Of a stretch of DNA of 64,000 bases, positions 1 through 11,955 are shown one piece after another. The stretch is from Trichopria drosophilae (Eukaryota; Arthropoda; Insecta; Hymenoptera; Diapriidae), in contig CM059585.1 in the NCBI GenBank assembly GCA_030407085.1, positions 12,517,001-12,581,000 on the forward strand. Direction: 5' to 3'. Numbering within the stretch: position 1 is the stretch's first letter; every line of letters begins with the position of its first letter. The translations under genes and the position numbers were made by a program. The notes under the pieces are model-generated. The model saw nothing but the letters and a program-made list of their open reading frames with translations. It did not search any database and was not told the origin of the DNA.

Positions 1-3000
1 TCATATTGATTCTACCTTGCCTTAAATCATGGTTTACAGTTCTGCCACCAATGTATTGTTTAGCGAAAAGAAAGGGGTTTGACGATCCATAAGCGATGTA
101 GTCCATGGTAAAATTAAGTCGATTGGACAAATATTTCGCCAATAGTCCATACATTCCACCGATATTTACCGGCTTTTTATTGCGAGGAAACAGAAGAAAG
201 TCTTTGTCGCTCAAGGAAACGCCAAGTACTAACTGCAATCCGTTTAGATTTCCTGCTTTATACGGAAACCATTCGATCATTTCCGAAAACTCAATTTTTT
301 TGTAAACATTCGTATATGGATTCCAGTGATGCACAAAGACATTCGTGATATTAGTTGACATAATGTCAAGTATAGTTACGTCCAAATATTTGTGGGACCA
401 CATGTTTTTGAGGCTCGGTTCGTAATCGTTCGTTTTATGATCCGATGACAGGATTATCAATATTCGCGGTCGAATTAAACTTCCTGTTAATTGATTCAAA
501 AAGTTGATGTAGGTGATTGTATTATTATACAAGTCTTGGGAGGGATGGTTCAAGATGATGACCAAATTTGCATGACGAGAGGAATACAAAGATAAAGTAG
601 CGACAAGTGATGTTGTATGTGCTGTTTTGTTGTTCAATCCAACAATAAATGTTGAGTGTTTTTGTTGCAGATATGCCGAAACGTGACACAATACCCATGG
701 TAAATTATTGTTGACTTCCGTTCCAGTAATCAACAAGCGTTGCTTCAAATGAAAATCTTCAGTGACACTTTGATCAAGGTGATCCAACCAATCCACTGAA
801 AAAGAACAGTTAGCTTGAAAAAGTTAACAAATACAAATTCATTCAATTTTGAACAAATGAAAAATTATTCAGAATTATTCGAAATTTTCAATACATCGGA
901 ATCCTATCTCTTAATCCTTGCATAAGCATTCGGAAGTGTAGAATGAAATACTTTTTAATGCTTCTGTATAGTTCGATGAAGCATACTCATTTGAAAAAAC
1001 TGAAACCTGGACCTTTTATTCCGATGATATGATATTGCATTTGGAGGTTTCATGACAAACTAATCCACCAGGTTGTAACGGTGTCTTTTGATATAAGACA
1101 TCATGATTAGAGGTGTATTTTAGAATAATGTGAAGAAAAATAAGGGTTGGAGAAGGAATCTTTCAATTGTTTTGTTTATATTTATTGTACTTGCTTACTT
1201 GCCTACATGACATCCCAACGGACACGAAAATCCCGAATGTTTCAAAATATGCACATAAGATTTATATTGCATGCTAAGATCTTTATTTGTGATCGTGAAT
1301 CCATTGATATTAAAAAATCGTTACAAAGTGGCAGCAGTACTGCACTTAAGTGTATATTATGCTTGCATTCGATTTATTTCCGCTTTCGAAATTTACCAAA
1401 ATTTAATAGGAGATTACACGTTTTGAAACGAATATATGCGCAGTGTTGAGTTTGAGATTATGTTCACCTCTTTGTATACGAAAACAGCTAATTTCAGAAT
1501 GCAACCCAGCAAACGAAAATGGATTAAAATAAATTGAAAATTTGAATTTTTTTGAATCCGGATTCTTAATTCCGTGTAAAGAATTTAAATAAATTAGAAT
1601 GTTCAGGGTTAAATAATTTTCTATTCATACTGGGTAATTGAAGGGTATAATAATTTTGCATTGAAAAAGATTCAAAATATCAATTAATCCCTATCAATGA
1701 AGTGAACATAACCTTAAAATGGCAGCAAACGAATATGGATTGGAACCCAGCAAACGAAAAAGTATTCAGAAGCATTGAAAGTTTCAATACTTCTGAATGC
1801 TATTTCTTAATCCTTGTAAAAGTATTGGGATGGATAGAATTGTTCCTACCGAATCCTATGAAATTCAAAACTGATAGGAATTTTGTATAATTCTTTTCAG
1901 TCTTTCTCTTTTTATTATAAAATTTTATTAAAAAATTAAATTGAAAAATTAATATTCTTTATTTAACTTAATGATACTTATTTTTTATTTTTATTTTAAT
2001 AACTTAATTATTTCTGAGTTCTCGGGCGGTCACCTATCCACCTACTGTTCTCCAAGTAAGTTGCTTAACACGTAATTCGATATTTATGGATACATAATAT
2101 TTTGTTTTGACGCTTTCTAGTTTTAATTATATATTCGCTTTTTTCGGAATTATACAACACGTACAAAAGGATAATTAAAATGACCAAGCTCACATTATTA
2201 AATATTAAAAGAATTGTCGTGAATAGATTCTCGTATCGAGGAATTCCCTTCCACACATTTATTTCATTCGATATTGATTTCAATACATAAAAAAATCGGC
2301 AATTCCACACACTAAACTGAAATGAATTCATTTACAATATTTCTGCTAATAATTGGATTATATACAGAAGGTTGCCTATTCTGTTAAAAGAATAAAAAGT
2401 AATCTGATTTTGAAAGAAATACACAATTATTGAAAGATTGTCTTTCCAATTCTACGTCCTGAATTCAAATAAATTGACATAACCTCTCATTTTACCAAGG
2501 ATTCAATTGAATATCAAATAACATTGGCGAATTCTATTTATTGTAATTGAAATCAATAGACTACAACTTCCATCTTGTAATTGATTTCACTGAATACAAA
2601 TCGAAGCAGGGCAATCCATGTACAGGAATACAAACGAATTCAGAATTGAAATAGATTTGCTAAAATCAACAATCCGGATTGGCGAGTAAAAATTTCAATT
2701 AATTTCAATAAATTTCTATCCATTTTCGTTTACTGGGAATTGCACTAGACAGAATTAAAAATATAGGTTTTTGCAGAGATTGATGCAAAGTAGTGATAAA
2801 AGAAAATTCACGTCTACAATGGAGACAGCGACACCTGCAGATTACTATCCGAACCGCAGAGTGAGAGTGATTTGTTTGTAAATAAAACTTGCCAGTGTGT
2901 TTACAGGTTTCACTAATAATATGAAGCATTCGAAAATTCGGAATTATTGACAATTTCACAGAATTGCTTCAATCATAATGCAATCATCACTTTACGATCC

Positions 3001-5093
3001 AAGCAAGTATTCAGCAAAATTTAAAACATTCACGTCGATCCTTCATTGGAAATAGTGACATCATGTTTAGAAAACCCTCAGAAAGTGGGCCATCCATGAC
3101 TTCTTTTAGAGCATACAGTAGTTCTCCCCTTATTCTAATTTGTCCAGTCAGGCAAGATGGCGACCTTCTTCCCTTATTCTAATTTTCTCCTCTCCCCCAC
3201 TACTGAAATTCTTGTTTCACTTTTTTCTCCAAACATTCAACATAAATAAGTAACTTTGCCTTTATCCAAACATTCAACGTGAATAATTTACATACAAACC
3301 ACTGTGACACATCGATCAATTTACGGATGTGTAAAAATAATTTTATTTAGGGGTTATGTTTTCATTCCTCCTATAAGGCATACGCATAGATACATACCGT
3401 ACCTATACATACGTACATACATTCTACACATGCACAATAAAGCGGTAGGCGTGGTGGGGAGAACGAGTGAGGGGAAATATTAGAATACGAGAAGGGAAAA
3501 AATTGCAATAAGAGAAGAAATTAGAATAAGGGGAGAACTACTGTATTACGATATAAATCTGCACTCTTTGTTATTTTGCTGTCTGCCCGTCCAACCAACA
3601 AGTATAGTGGTCCTTCCCTTATTCTAATTTTTTCTCTTCTTCTATTCTAATATTTCCTCTCACAATATATGTAATATTTTCTCCCCACTGACGTGTGTTG
3701 ACGTGTGGATTTTCTAAATACAAATAACGGCGCATGTGCAACAAAAGAAAAAGAGACCAAAGTGAGACAGCATATCGAAGTAGTGGGGGAGATGGGAAAA
3801 TTAGAATAAGGGAAGAATGCCGCCATCTTGGCTGACTGGACAAATTAGAATAAGGGAAGGACTTCTGTACGTATGATAATCAAACCACCGTAAAATTTGA
3901 GTCCCTATAATTATTGCAATGTATACATATATGTATATACCGTTTTAAAAGCTGAACTTACTTCGGGAAAATGAATTATGGTCATGGGCGTCCACAGGAT
4001 TATTTTCAGGGGGAGGCAAAATTAAATATGCGACTATATGTTAATGGAAGTTACATAGGCTAATAAATACTGTCGGGCCAGGGGGGGGGGCAACTGCCCC
4101 CTCTTGCCCCTCCCTGTGGACGCCCTTGATTATGGTCATATTCGTTGCTCATTTACGATCTTACTGTTCATATTAGAAAGAAAATGCATACAACTTTTTT
4201 TGTGGAGAATTTTCCGATTTTTTTGTACGATGTGTAGTTTTGAAAATAAACTCAAAAAACTAAAAATACACGTTTTTGTGCAGTTTTTTTTTTAAGATAG
4301 CGCCTTCAGTACAGTGGCCCTCCCCTTATTTTAACTCCTATTATTTTAACTGCGTCCTTTATTTTAACTTTCTTTCGTCCCTTATGTTAACTTCTTCCCC
4401 TCGTGAGTTCCCCCACCAATCGCCATTTGAAAGTGTTCAAAAGAGTGCGGATTGCTGTTTGCGCTTGAGCATACAGGTGAAGAAAGACGCCACTACAGTG
4501 GCTCTCCCCTTATTTTAACTTTTCAAGTCAAGGAAGATGGCAGCTTCTTCCCATATTTGAACACTTTCAAATGGCGAAATAAATAAAAAGAATAACAATT
4601 TTCAATCCATTTGAATCCGTTTTTGTTTGCTGGGATCGTAAATATTAGTCAAAATCATAAGAAAGGTAAAGCAACTTGGTGGTTGTACAGAAGCAGCCAA
4701 TCAGTGTTGATAAAAATTGCTCTTTCCCCTTCTCCAATATGTGCTTTGCTATACCTCTCTCGTAACATGGTCGAAATGGTTCGGATTTAAATTACAATAA
4801 AAAATTTACGTCGGAATTTGTTCAAATTGCGAAATGAAACAACCAACACAAGTTTTAAAAAAAAGTAAATTCTTATAACATTTACACTTGATCATCAAGA
4901 GTCAAAAAGTTCAAAAATTAGTAAGTTCCATTCTAAATCTTTGATTTGCACGATAAATACTTTTCTAAAGAACAGACTTTATACCTTGGTCTACTTCTAT
5001 AATATTTGTCATCAACGCATTGCCCTCGTCTTGCTGATCCATTCCCACAGTACACTTCGGTAAAAGATTTGTAAAAATCCAAACTAGAATCAT
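1..5093 (-). CDS. Ionotropic receptor (divergent insect IR), 5' part, 2 exons in window
   Basis: Ligand-gated cation channel of the insect chemosensory iGluR-related family, acting at the sensory neuron membrane. Exon 1 is 5093..4985 (36 codons plus one base; donor GTATAAAG) and exon 2 is 795..<1 (acceptor TTCTTTTTCAG). The phase joins exactly: G from exon 1 plus TG makes a Val codon. The first 17 residues (MILVWIFTNLLPKCTVG) look like a signal peptide. They are followed by a divergent extracellular amino-terminal region, then about 230 residues after the start the pattern NLNGLQLVLGV and GGMYGLLAKYLSNRLNF, which fits the start of the IR ligand-binding lobe S1. The S2 lobe and the three membrane segments lie off the left edge. 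About 300 residues are visible with no stop. The 4.2-kb intron is packed with MITEs. Just upstream, 5197..5138 is a 20-codon ATG-led stretch ending in a perfect GTAAGT donor; it does not join this frame, so it may be leader or a separate exon. Family call fairly sure; the specific IR number cannot be given. Confidence 0.8.
1505..2737. repeat. Nested CCCAGCAAACGAAAA-ended repeat region in IR intron
   Basis: The left edge reads CCCAGCAAACGAAAA at 1505 and the right edge is the inverse, TTTTCGTTTACTGGG, ending at 2737. A second left end in the same orientation starts at 1746, so at least two copies appear nested or abutted. The interior is AT-rich and non-coding. The same ends occur at 28126, 30422 and, more weakly, near 4608, 45415 and 51670. 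Confidence 0.55.
2018..2078 (-). repeat. 5S rRNA-like fragment (SINE or pseudogene relic)
   Basis: On the minus strand this reads GTTAAGCAACTT, then AGTAGGTGGATAGGTGACCG, then CCCGAGAAC. This resembles the internal-control half of arthropod 5S rRNA (GTTAAGCA..., TACTTGGATGGGTGACCGC..., GAGAAC) but with substitutions. It has no full-length 5S flanks, so a functional 5S gene is unlikely. A 5S-derived SINE remnant is the best guess. Confidence 0.35.
3116..3543. mobile_element. Pogo/Tigger-like MITE, CAGTAG ends, TA duplication
   Basis: Terminal inverted repeats start CAGTAGTTCTCCCC and end GGGGAGAACTACTG, flanked by TA on both sides. The subterminal word TTATTCTAATT is repeated inward on both ends. 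It is 428 bp long with no transposase reading frame, so non-autonomous. Confidence 0.75.
3605..3867. mobile_element. Pogo/Tigger-like MITE (diverged copy)
   Basis: Ends are TAGTGGTCCTTCCC and GGGAAGGACTTCTG with TA flanks. It shares the TTATTCTAATT subterminal word with the element at 3116 but is clearly diverged. 263 bp, non-coding. Confidence 0.65.
3983..4128. mobile_element. hAT-like MITE with 8-bp target duplication
   Basis: Inverted ends CATGGGCGTCCACAGG and CCTGTGGACGCCCTTG are flanked on both sides by the same octamer ATTATGGT (3975..3982 and 4129..4136). An 8-bp duplication with CAnGGG ends fits the hAT superfamily. 146 bp, non-coding, with a G-run at the right-hand third. Confidence 0.7.
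4312..4565. mobile_element. Broken CAGTGGCYCTCCCC element pair
   Basis: Two left ends of the same family (CAGTGGCCCTCCCC at 4312 and CAGTGGCTCTCCCC near 4497) lie in the same orientation and no matching right end is seen. The complete relative of this family is at 39492..39754. Likely truncated or recombined copies. Confidence 0.5.
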
Positions 5094-5197
5094 TTTTATC
5101 CGCTTCTTTCTTCTCGAAACAACTTTACGACACTTACCTGAACTCCAGTGAAATTATGTTCATCACTTAAATCTTGATTCCTATCAGACTTGTCCAT

Positions 5198-6103
5198 TGT
5201 ATTAACCAATCGCTTAAGTAACTAATCTACAACTATCTACTTAAAATCCTCTTTAATCAACTGCAAAAACTGAAACATTCACTGGAAAACGATTGTGATA
5301 AGAACAAAATATAGAAACGCCTCCATTGCATTTGATAATTGTTAAAAAAAAACATAAATTCATTACAAAATAAGATCAGGATATATAAAATATATTTGTG
5401 TCCAAAGTCCTCCATTCATTTATTATTTCATAGCGAACTTATACATTTTAAAATATTTAGAAAATGAAGTGATATCACGTTTACCGGCATAAAACTGTCC
5501 ATACATTAATAAAAAAACATTTTTTTGGAGATTCGTTACCTTATTTTTAAAATCAAATGCTAATATTGTTTAATTTACAAACATTTCTTTGTAATGCATT
5601 TGACGATTCCAAATTCATACTGCGACACAAGATTTGATATATGAACTTTCGCAAATGTGTGTTCTTTTAGTAAAAGTTAGTAAAATAGTATTACAACTTT
5701 TAACACTCGATAATAAAAATGTAGTAATTCGAAAATCCATTGTGTATTTATTGGTTGGTTTCTGCTGTATATTTATGAAAGTTCAAATGCCGGTGCCCTA
5801 GTATACAAATATGAATACTTCTAAAATAGCAAGACACAAATGCACCCATTACAGTAAGAATACAATTTTAATCGAAATGGATAAACATTTACTGTCCATG
5901 GTCAATTAAGCGTGATAGAGGTTTAGCGCTATCAATAATGCTCAGTTATAACCCAACTCAATAGTCCAAACTAAAAATAGTCCAAACTATAAACTAGACA
6001 AAACTATATTAAGAACACTGCATCGATAAGATGGATTAAGATTTTAAAGAACATTCACTGCTTTTTTGTTAACCGTTTCCGTATCCAATACTTTGGAATG
6101 ATG
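5198..6103. other. AT-rich intergenic spacer
   Basis: Between the IR gene start and the 3' end of the small minus-strand gene I see no convincing coding or repeat structure. It should hold the IR promoter and the downstream gene's 3' end, but no specific element can be named. Confidence 0.4.
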
Positions 6104-8756
6104 TCACTGAACTTTATGATGGTTCTGTCCGTTTGCAAGAGCGATGATCCTCAGGAAGCTTTGCGATATTATCGTTTTGGTGGCTGAGTCAATCTGCTGC
6201 AAACATAAAAATTTAATCATTTATTAATATATTTCTCAATAAAAATAATCTCGTCTGCTAACCCCTTTGCTGCGGCGAGAATTTCACGAAAAGGCCCAAA
6301 AAATGCGAGAAGAAATGTTGTTATATTTTACAGTAATTTGGTGTTTTAGAGATTTTTTTGGGATGCCGATTACGAATCTGAAGTCAAATTTCGCAAATTT
6401 AAAATGGCGGATTCAAAATGGCGGACAAATTTTCTAAATTCCAACAATTTTGCTTGGCACTTGTTTCTTTGAGATTTTCGGGGTCGCTAATTACGAATCT
6501 GAAGTCAGATTTCGCAAATTCAAAATGGCGGACAAATTTTCTAAATGCCAACAATTTTGCTTGGCACTTGTTACTCTGAGATTTTCTGGGTCGCTAATTA
6601 CGAATCTGATGTCAGATTTCGCAAATTCAAAATGGCGGACAAATTTTTTAAATGCCAACAATTTTGCTTGGCATTTGTTACTCTGAGATTTTCGGGGTCG
6701 CTAATTACGAATCTGAAGTCAGATTTCGCAAATTCAAAATGGCGGATTCAATATGGCAGACAAATTTTCTAAACTCCAATAAAATTTCGCTCGACACTTG
6801 TTACTTGGAGGTTTTCGGGGTAGCCGATTACGAATCTGAAGTCAGATTTCGCAAATTCAAAATGGCGGATTCAATATGTCGGACAAATTTTCTAAATTCC
6901 AACTGTTTTGCTTGACACTTGTTACTGGAAGGTTTTCGGGGTCGCCGATTACGAATCTGAAATCAGATATCGCAATTTCAAAATGATGAATTCAATATGG
7001 CGGACAAATTTTTTAAATTCTAACTATTTTGCTCGATACTTTTTCTCGAGGGGTTTCGGCACCTCGAAAGCACATTTAAAGTCAGATTTCGCAAATTTAA
7101 AATGGCGGACAAATTTTATAAATTCCAATAAAATTTCACTCGACACTTGTTACTCTGAGATTTTCGGGGTTGCTAATTACGAATCTGAAGTCAGATTTCG
7201 CAAATTCAAAACGGCGGATTCAATATTGCGGATAAATGTTCTAAGTTCCAACTATTTCGCTCGACACTTGTTACTCAGAGGTTTTCGAGATCACCGATTA
7301 CGAATCTGAAGTGAGATTTCGCAAATTCAAAATGACGGATTCAATATGGCGGACAAATTGTCCAAGTTCCAACTATTTTACTTGATACTTCTTCTCGGGG
7401 GTTTTCGGGACCTCGAATACGAATTTAAAGTCAGATTTCGAAAATTTAAAATGTCGGATTCAATATGGCGGACGCCTTAATCAGAATCAAACAGATTAAG
7501 AATCTTAGTACAAACACTCGTGATTATTTATAGAATATTTATATTGAATTTTTTGTTTGTACCAAAAACTTCTTGGATTCTTCAACTACAAATCCATATT
7601 TTTAGTTTTTATAGATATTTTACAGAGTTTATTATCTATCCAGATTATCCCGTGTAAATTTCACATTTTTTTATGTACTCCCGAATTATTGTGTTACATG
7701 TGGGACAAAACATTGATTTCTGGAGTTCAAAATTTCGCAGTTTTTATTTTAAAAACCAAAAAATATAAAACAAAAAAATACAAAAGATCCTCGTAGTAAA
7801 GTGTGTAAGTAGATATTGTATATCGAAGTTAATGGGGGACGGCTACCACCATTTTTTTTTAATTTACCCGCGGTATTGGATCCGCCATTTTGAATTTTCA
7901 AAATATATCATCAGATTTGTAATCAACAATCTCAAAAAAACCCGAGTGTAGCAAGTTTAAAGGATAATGGTTCGATTTTTTGAAAGTTGGTCGGCCATAT
8001 TGGATCCGCCATTTTGAATTTTCAAAATAAATCATCATATTTGTAATCAGCGACCTAGAGAAACCCTGAGTAGCAAGTTTCAAACAAAATGGTTCAATTT
8101 ATGGAAAATTTGTCGGCCATATTGGATCCGCCATTTTGAATTTTCAAATTTTTTCATTCGATTTATAATCAGCAACCTCGAAAAACCCCGCGTGTAGCAA
8201 GTTTCAAGCAAAATGGTTCGATTTATGGAAAATTTGTCGGCCATATTGGAGCCGCCATTTTGAATTTTCAAAATATATCATATAGTAGCAAGTTTGATTC
8301 GATTACATTATTTTTTAATGCAGAAATTGACCTAACACGGTGACATAGCTTATGACAAACATTTTTAAAAAATCGTAAAAACAACATTTTTAAAAAACTT
8401 GTATCATTTTTTTATCATCATGTTTTTGAAAATGGACAACGGCATGTTGTTCGATATGCCTTAGACTGCCTAGAAATGGTCGAATTTTTAAATTGGATAC
8501 ATTATTGACTTCCTTAGACTAATTTATATCATGACAAAAATTTGCGTTTTTGTTGCAGTCCTAAATGACAAAGACCTTTGTATTCCGCGGCGAAGGGGTT
8601 AATATAAATTGAGTTCTTCCTTTACATTTAGTTTTCAAAATCTGTATGATTAATACTCACGTTTTCCTCTGTCGTATATTCGCTACAGCATGTTAGCAAC
8701 TTATTGATGAAGCCATTGTTGGTAAGTTGAGGAATCCAATAAATCAGCCACTGCAT
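6104..8756 (-). CDS. Unrecognised two-exon small gene (62 aa if ATG at 8756)
   Basis: Exon 1 is 8756..8661 (ATG, 32 codons, donor GTGAGT) and exon 2 is 6196..6104 (acceptor TTTATGTTTGCAG, 30 codons, then TGA). Phase 0 on both sides keeps one frame open; the other two frames of exon 1 hit stops. The product starts MQWLIYWIPQLTNNG and ends ALANGQNHHKVQ. I do not recognise the family; the second half reads like a helical repeat or the end of a longer protein. Alternatively TGG at 8750, preceded by TGCAG, could be an acceptor and this would be the tail of a longer gene. The intron is almost wholly the TTAA element 6262..8598; without it about 123 bp remain, which supports a genuine splice pair. 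Rated from splice signals and open frame only. Confidence 0.4.
6350..7480 (+). repeat. Tandem array, about ten ~107-bp modules (CAAAATGGCGG words)
   Basis: Units of roughly 100 to 125 bp. Each holds GATTACGAATCTGAAGTCAG, then TTTCGCAAATTCAAAATGGC, then a second ATGGCGGAC word and a CAATTTTGCTTGGCACTTGT-like stretch. Several units read open by chance and give short repetitive peptides. Inverted copies of the module are at 7860..8280. Confidence 0.85.
7860..8285 (-). repeat. Inverted copies of the ~107-bp module
   Basis: Four units on the minus strand contain TTGGATCCGCCATTTTGAAT followed by a TCATCAGATTTGTAATCAGC-like stretch. Opposite in orientation to the 6350..7480 array inside the same TTAA element, so the transcript could fold back. 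Confidence 0.8.
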
Positions 8757-9559
8757 TCAATAACATCGCAAATAATGATAAGCCTTGATAACGTCTTAAC
8801 ATGTATCTTGATCTGGGATAAATAAGAATTAGCCGGGAAACTCCGAAAGATATTTAACACCGTAGCCACTTCATATATCCCTTGATCTGAGATAGATCAT
8901 AGAATCATGTTCTGATATCTATAACAGGAAATACGACGTTCGCTAAACCAGAAATAATTATCCAAACTACTAATAAATTACAAAAAAGGATTATTTTAAA
9001 CGGAATTAAATACAATTATTTATTTGCGAAACAAGTTCTTCTGGATTCTTGTTATTTAAAATAATAACGCGGCTTGTTACCCACAAACTAGTTCGATATG
9101 GTCAATGAAACATTTTCGATGTTTCGAACTGTTCCTTATGAATATAGGTCTAAATATTACGACACAAATTATTACGCCAAAATATTACGGTTTGTTAACT
9201 CTTTTCATTAAACACATAAAAACATGAAGTAAATTACACATTATGTAGAACATGTAACTTTGGGGTTCTGCTCAAAACTTTATTCCTATGTTACTGCATT
9301 CAGTTACGAGAATTTTTACATCAATATCTTTTCATACCTCAAAACTATCAGCAATTCCATATAAATATTCAAAAATATTACGTTACCTTACCTTACCTTA
9401 CCTTACCTTAACTTACCTAACCTAACCTAATATGTTTGTGCATGTATCTCCGTGTATTTAGGGCTTAATAATGAATCATCACCTTTTTTTTCCTAATTGA
9501 CCGATATTGCCATCTGTCTGTGTAAGCTTGTATTTTATCATGAACCAGTTTTTGTGCTA
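8757..9559. other. AT-rich spacer with telomere-like pentamers
   Basis: No gene seen. At 9383..9430 a short pentamer run grades from CCTTA units into CCTAA units, the latter matching the insect telomere repeat TTAGG on the other strand. Confidence 0.5.
9383..9430. repeat. Interstitial telomere-like CCTTA/CCTAA run
   Basis: About five CCTTA units followed by CTTAAC and three CCTAA units. CCTAA is the complement of TTAGG. Confidence 0.7.
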
Positions 9560-9818
9560 CAGTAGGGCATGTCCTAAGTTATACAACCGGTTACTTCAAT
9601 ATGGCGGAAGATTATCCAAAGTTATAGCCCCTCTCCATCCCCACTTCCGCATCTTTGTTTATGTCCGTACAATGGGTGCTTCTCTGTGTGTGTGTGTGTG
9701 TGTGTGTGTGTCTCAAAGCGAGTGTGAATAGAGTGATATAACTTTGGACAAACCAAGTATACAACTTTGGACAACCCGAATCTATAACTTAGGATATAAC
9801 TTAAGGCGGGGACTACTG
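9560..9818. mobile_element. Pogo/Tigger-like MITE (CCTAAGTTATAC subfamily)
   Basis: Left end CAGTAGGGCATGTCCTAAG, right end CTTAAGGCGGGGACTACTG, TA on both sides. Subterminal words are versions of CTAAGTTATAC and ATAACTTTGGAC, several per side. A TG microsatellite (about 9685..9711) lies inside. 259 bp. Confidence 0.75.
9685..9711. repeat. (TG)n microsatellite
   Basis: About 13 TG dinucleotides in a row, inside the MITE 9560..9818. Confidence 0.95.
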
Positions 9819-10194
9819 TAAAAGAAAAGCACAATCAGATTGCTTGTGACAACTGCAGACGTGGTATTGACAATTGATCGTGAAAAGTTTTCTGATTGTT
9901 TGTAAAGTGCTATCCAAGTGGCTGAATTTGTGCCGAAAAGGCAAGTGTTATGCATATTTGCTGAGTGTTTTGATTCTATTTTTCGATCTAATATTGGTTT
10001 GTCGTATTAAGATTGAGTATTTTGTGTTTGTCGGTTCTAAAATTGCGTCCTGGCTAGGTTATGAACCAACCGTATTTCATGTTGTATCAGAACTGTCAAA
10101 TATCATTAGATGCATTGAAACCAAGTGTTTTTATGTAATTTTACTCTATTTGTGTTACCTTCATGTTTATTTTAATGTTTAGCCATGTCAACCT

Positions 10195-10436
10195 TACAAA
10201 CAACCTTCGCAACACCAAAAAGTCATCTAATTTAGGATCTCTTATTGCATATATTCTCCTTCGGTCGGCTTCCCTCCTCCATTCCGTCCTAACCTAACCT
10301 TCGCGGCTGATACGAATCTCGAACCGTTGTCGACCGTCGACCACTAAGAGTGGGGGTAAAGGGGAAGTAGAGAATAAGGTAGACCGCAGCCATTTTGAAA
10401 AATCTGCAGTATGCAATAAGGGAGACCCTACTGTAA
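10195..10436. mobile_element. Truncated pogo-like MITE, right end only
   Basis: The right end reads GCAATAAGGGAGACCCTACTG followed by TA; an inverse GGATCTCTTATTGCATA lies near 10227, with the left tip missing. Short GC-richer interior, no gene. Confidence 0.5.
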
Positions 10437-10552
10437 TTGCTTTATTACTTTCACAACTTGTACGTTATTTGTTGTGACTCTTAAATCAATTCACTGGTAA
10501 TGTATCATATGTGTACAAAGAAAGTGCCACGACTGGTGATGTATCATATATA

Positions 10553-11031
10553 CGGTCGACCCTCTCAATAGTTCCGCTTCCCCAGTTTGTAAAGCGAACT
10601 TGTTCTCCTTCTACTGATCTGGAATGTTTTTCTCTCGAATTTCATTTACTTTGTTCTCAATAGTTCCGCTAAGCAAAATGCAAAATAGTCGTCTTGTATC
10701 CTTCATAGTAATTTTTGTTTGTTCTAGACTTGCAATATAGAAAGTGTAATACCAAACACAAAAAAAATTAATATAATACTGATAATATTAATGTTTTATA
10801 TTAATGTTTTATATAGTAATGTTAATTAATACTGAATTTAAACTAATGATGTACGAACATGTCACCTCATAACAAATAAACAAAACACTCTCGGGGTCAA
10901 GTTTGTTGTACCGGCATTACTGAGAGGGCGCGAGAAAATTTCCGCGCACGAGTAGAAAGTGAGGGAACCCGCGTTCTTGGAAAAACATTGCCCCTCTCCG
11001 CGTTGTCCGGAATTATTGAGAGGGTTCACTA
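10553..11031. mobile_element. Pogo/Tigger-like MITE (CTCAATAGTTCCGC subfamily)
   Basis: The left end is CGGTCGACCCTCTCAATAG after TA; the right end is TTATTGAGAGGGTTCACTA before TA. The word CTCAATAGTTCCGC occurs twice near the left and its inverse near the right. 479 bp, non-coding. Downstream (11040..11955) is AT-rich, with one stray ATGGCG module near 11130 and nothing coding. Confidence 0.65.
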
Positions 11032-11955
11032 TAATAACTTCTAGTTTTCAATGAATTTACATGAAATTTGGTATACTATAGGTTTTTAAGTCGCTGAATA
11101 CGAATCTAATGTCACATTTTCAAAATTCAAAATGGCGTCTACAAGTTATACGCTTTTAAAGCCAATTTTTTTGGCTACTAGCGGTTAAACTGTTGTAAAT
11201 AAATGCACTTTTCGTTTTCCATACAATTATGAGTGTTTCACTTCGATTTTTCCGATTTTCATCAGGATTTGGCCGGTGGTTCGTAACCTCAAAACAGCCG
11301 AAATTCACTTCCTTCGAAAAATGGCCGTAGAAATTTACTGAACGATCAAAATACAAATCTGTCCAAATAAAAAAGTTGCGCGTTATATTCAGCTTTCAAA
11401 AAGTTATCTTGCATTTTTTGATATCTTCATTCTAAAAAAAGTTACAGATCAAAAACAAAACCCTGTTCACAACCCAACCCTCTCTTCTACTAATTTATTT
11501 GAATTTCCTGGAAAACTTGAGTGGGAATATCCTTTGTTTCATGATTAGAAAATTTGTACATACTATTTTTTCGGTGTAATATTTTCACCCGTATTATTAT
11601 GTGCGTAATATTACGGTTTAGTAATATTCAGACCATAAATCGTTCCTCATCACGGGCATCGCGAATTGGGAATGCCCTCATAGTTTTTTTTTATATTGGG
11701 AATTTATTCTTCCATGCATATTTTAATACAAAATAAATTAAAGTACCTTCAACAAATAATCCTTTTTAAACGTTCTCATCGCGTCAACTTACCATTATGG
11801 AACAATTAGTTTGTAATTTCTTCGAGTGGATCTAATATTTACTCTTGCAAGCACAGTAGACCTTATATTACATCTATGGATATCTTAATACAGCCTTTTG
11901 TAGTTGTGGTGGTAAAATATTTTGCACACTGATGCATACATACTACAATATATTA

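Larger units (their letters stand above)
6262..8598. mobile_element. PiggyBac-like TTAA element carrying the 107-bp module array
   Basis: The left end reads CCCCTTTGCTGCGGCG after CTAA (a decayed TTAA). The right end is CCGCGGCGAAGGGG followed by TTAA. The terminal repeat is only about 15 bp. It has no transposase frame; the interior is a tandem array (6350..7480) plus inverted copies of the same module (7860..8280). 2.34 kb, sitting in the intron of the small minus-strand gene. Confidence 0.6.

Noticed and set aside
5138..5197. ATG-led 20-codon stretch ending in GTAAGT upstream of the IR start
   Set aside because: Its phase does not join the IR frame and the nearest acceptor leads to a stop after 23 codons; noted only as an oddity of the IR leader.
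6450..7309. Overlapping open frames with FEIFGVANYESEVRFRKFKM-type repeats
   Set aside because: They are read-through of the 107-bp tandem module; frames shift between units and no start or splice signal fits a gene.
6350..7480. Regular repeats that could suggest a CRISPR-like array
   Set aside because: Units are contiguous, diverged and lack constant short repeats with unique spacers; the genome is eukaryotic.
9507..9834. Plus and minus frames around the TG microsatellite
   Set aside because: They lie wholly within a MITE and read through the dinucleotide repeat.
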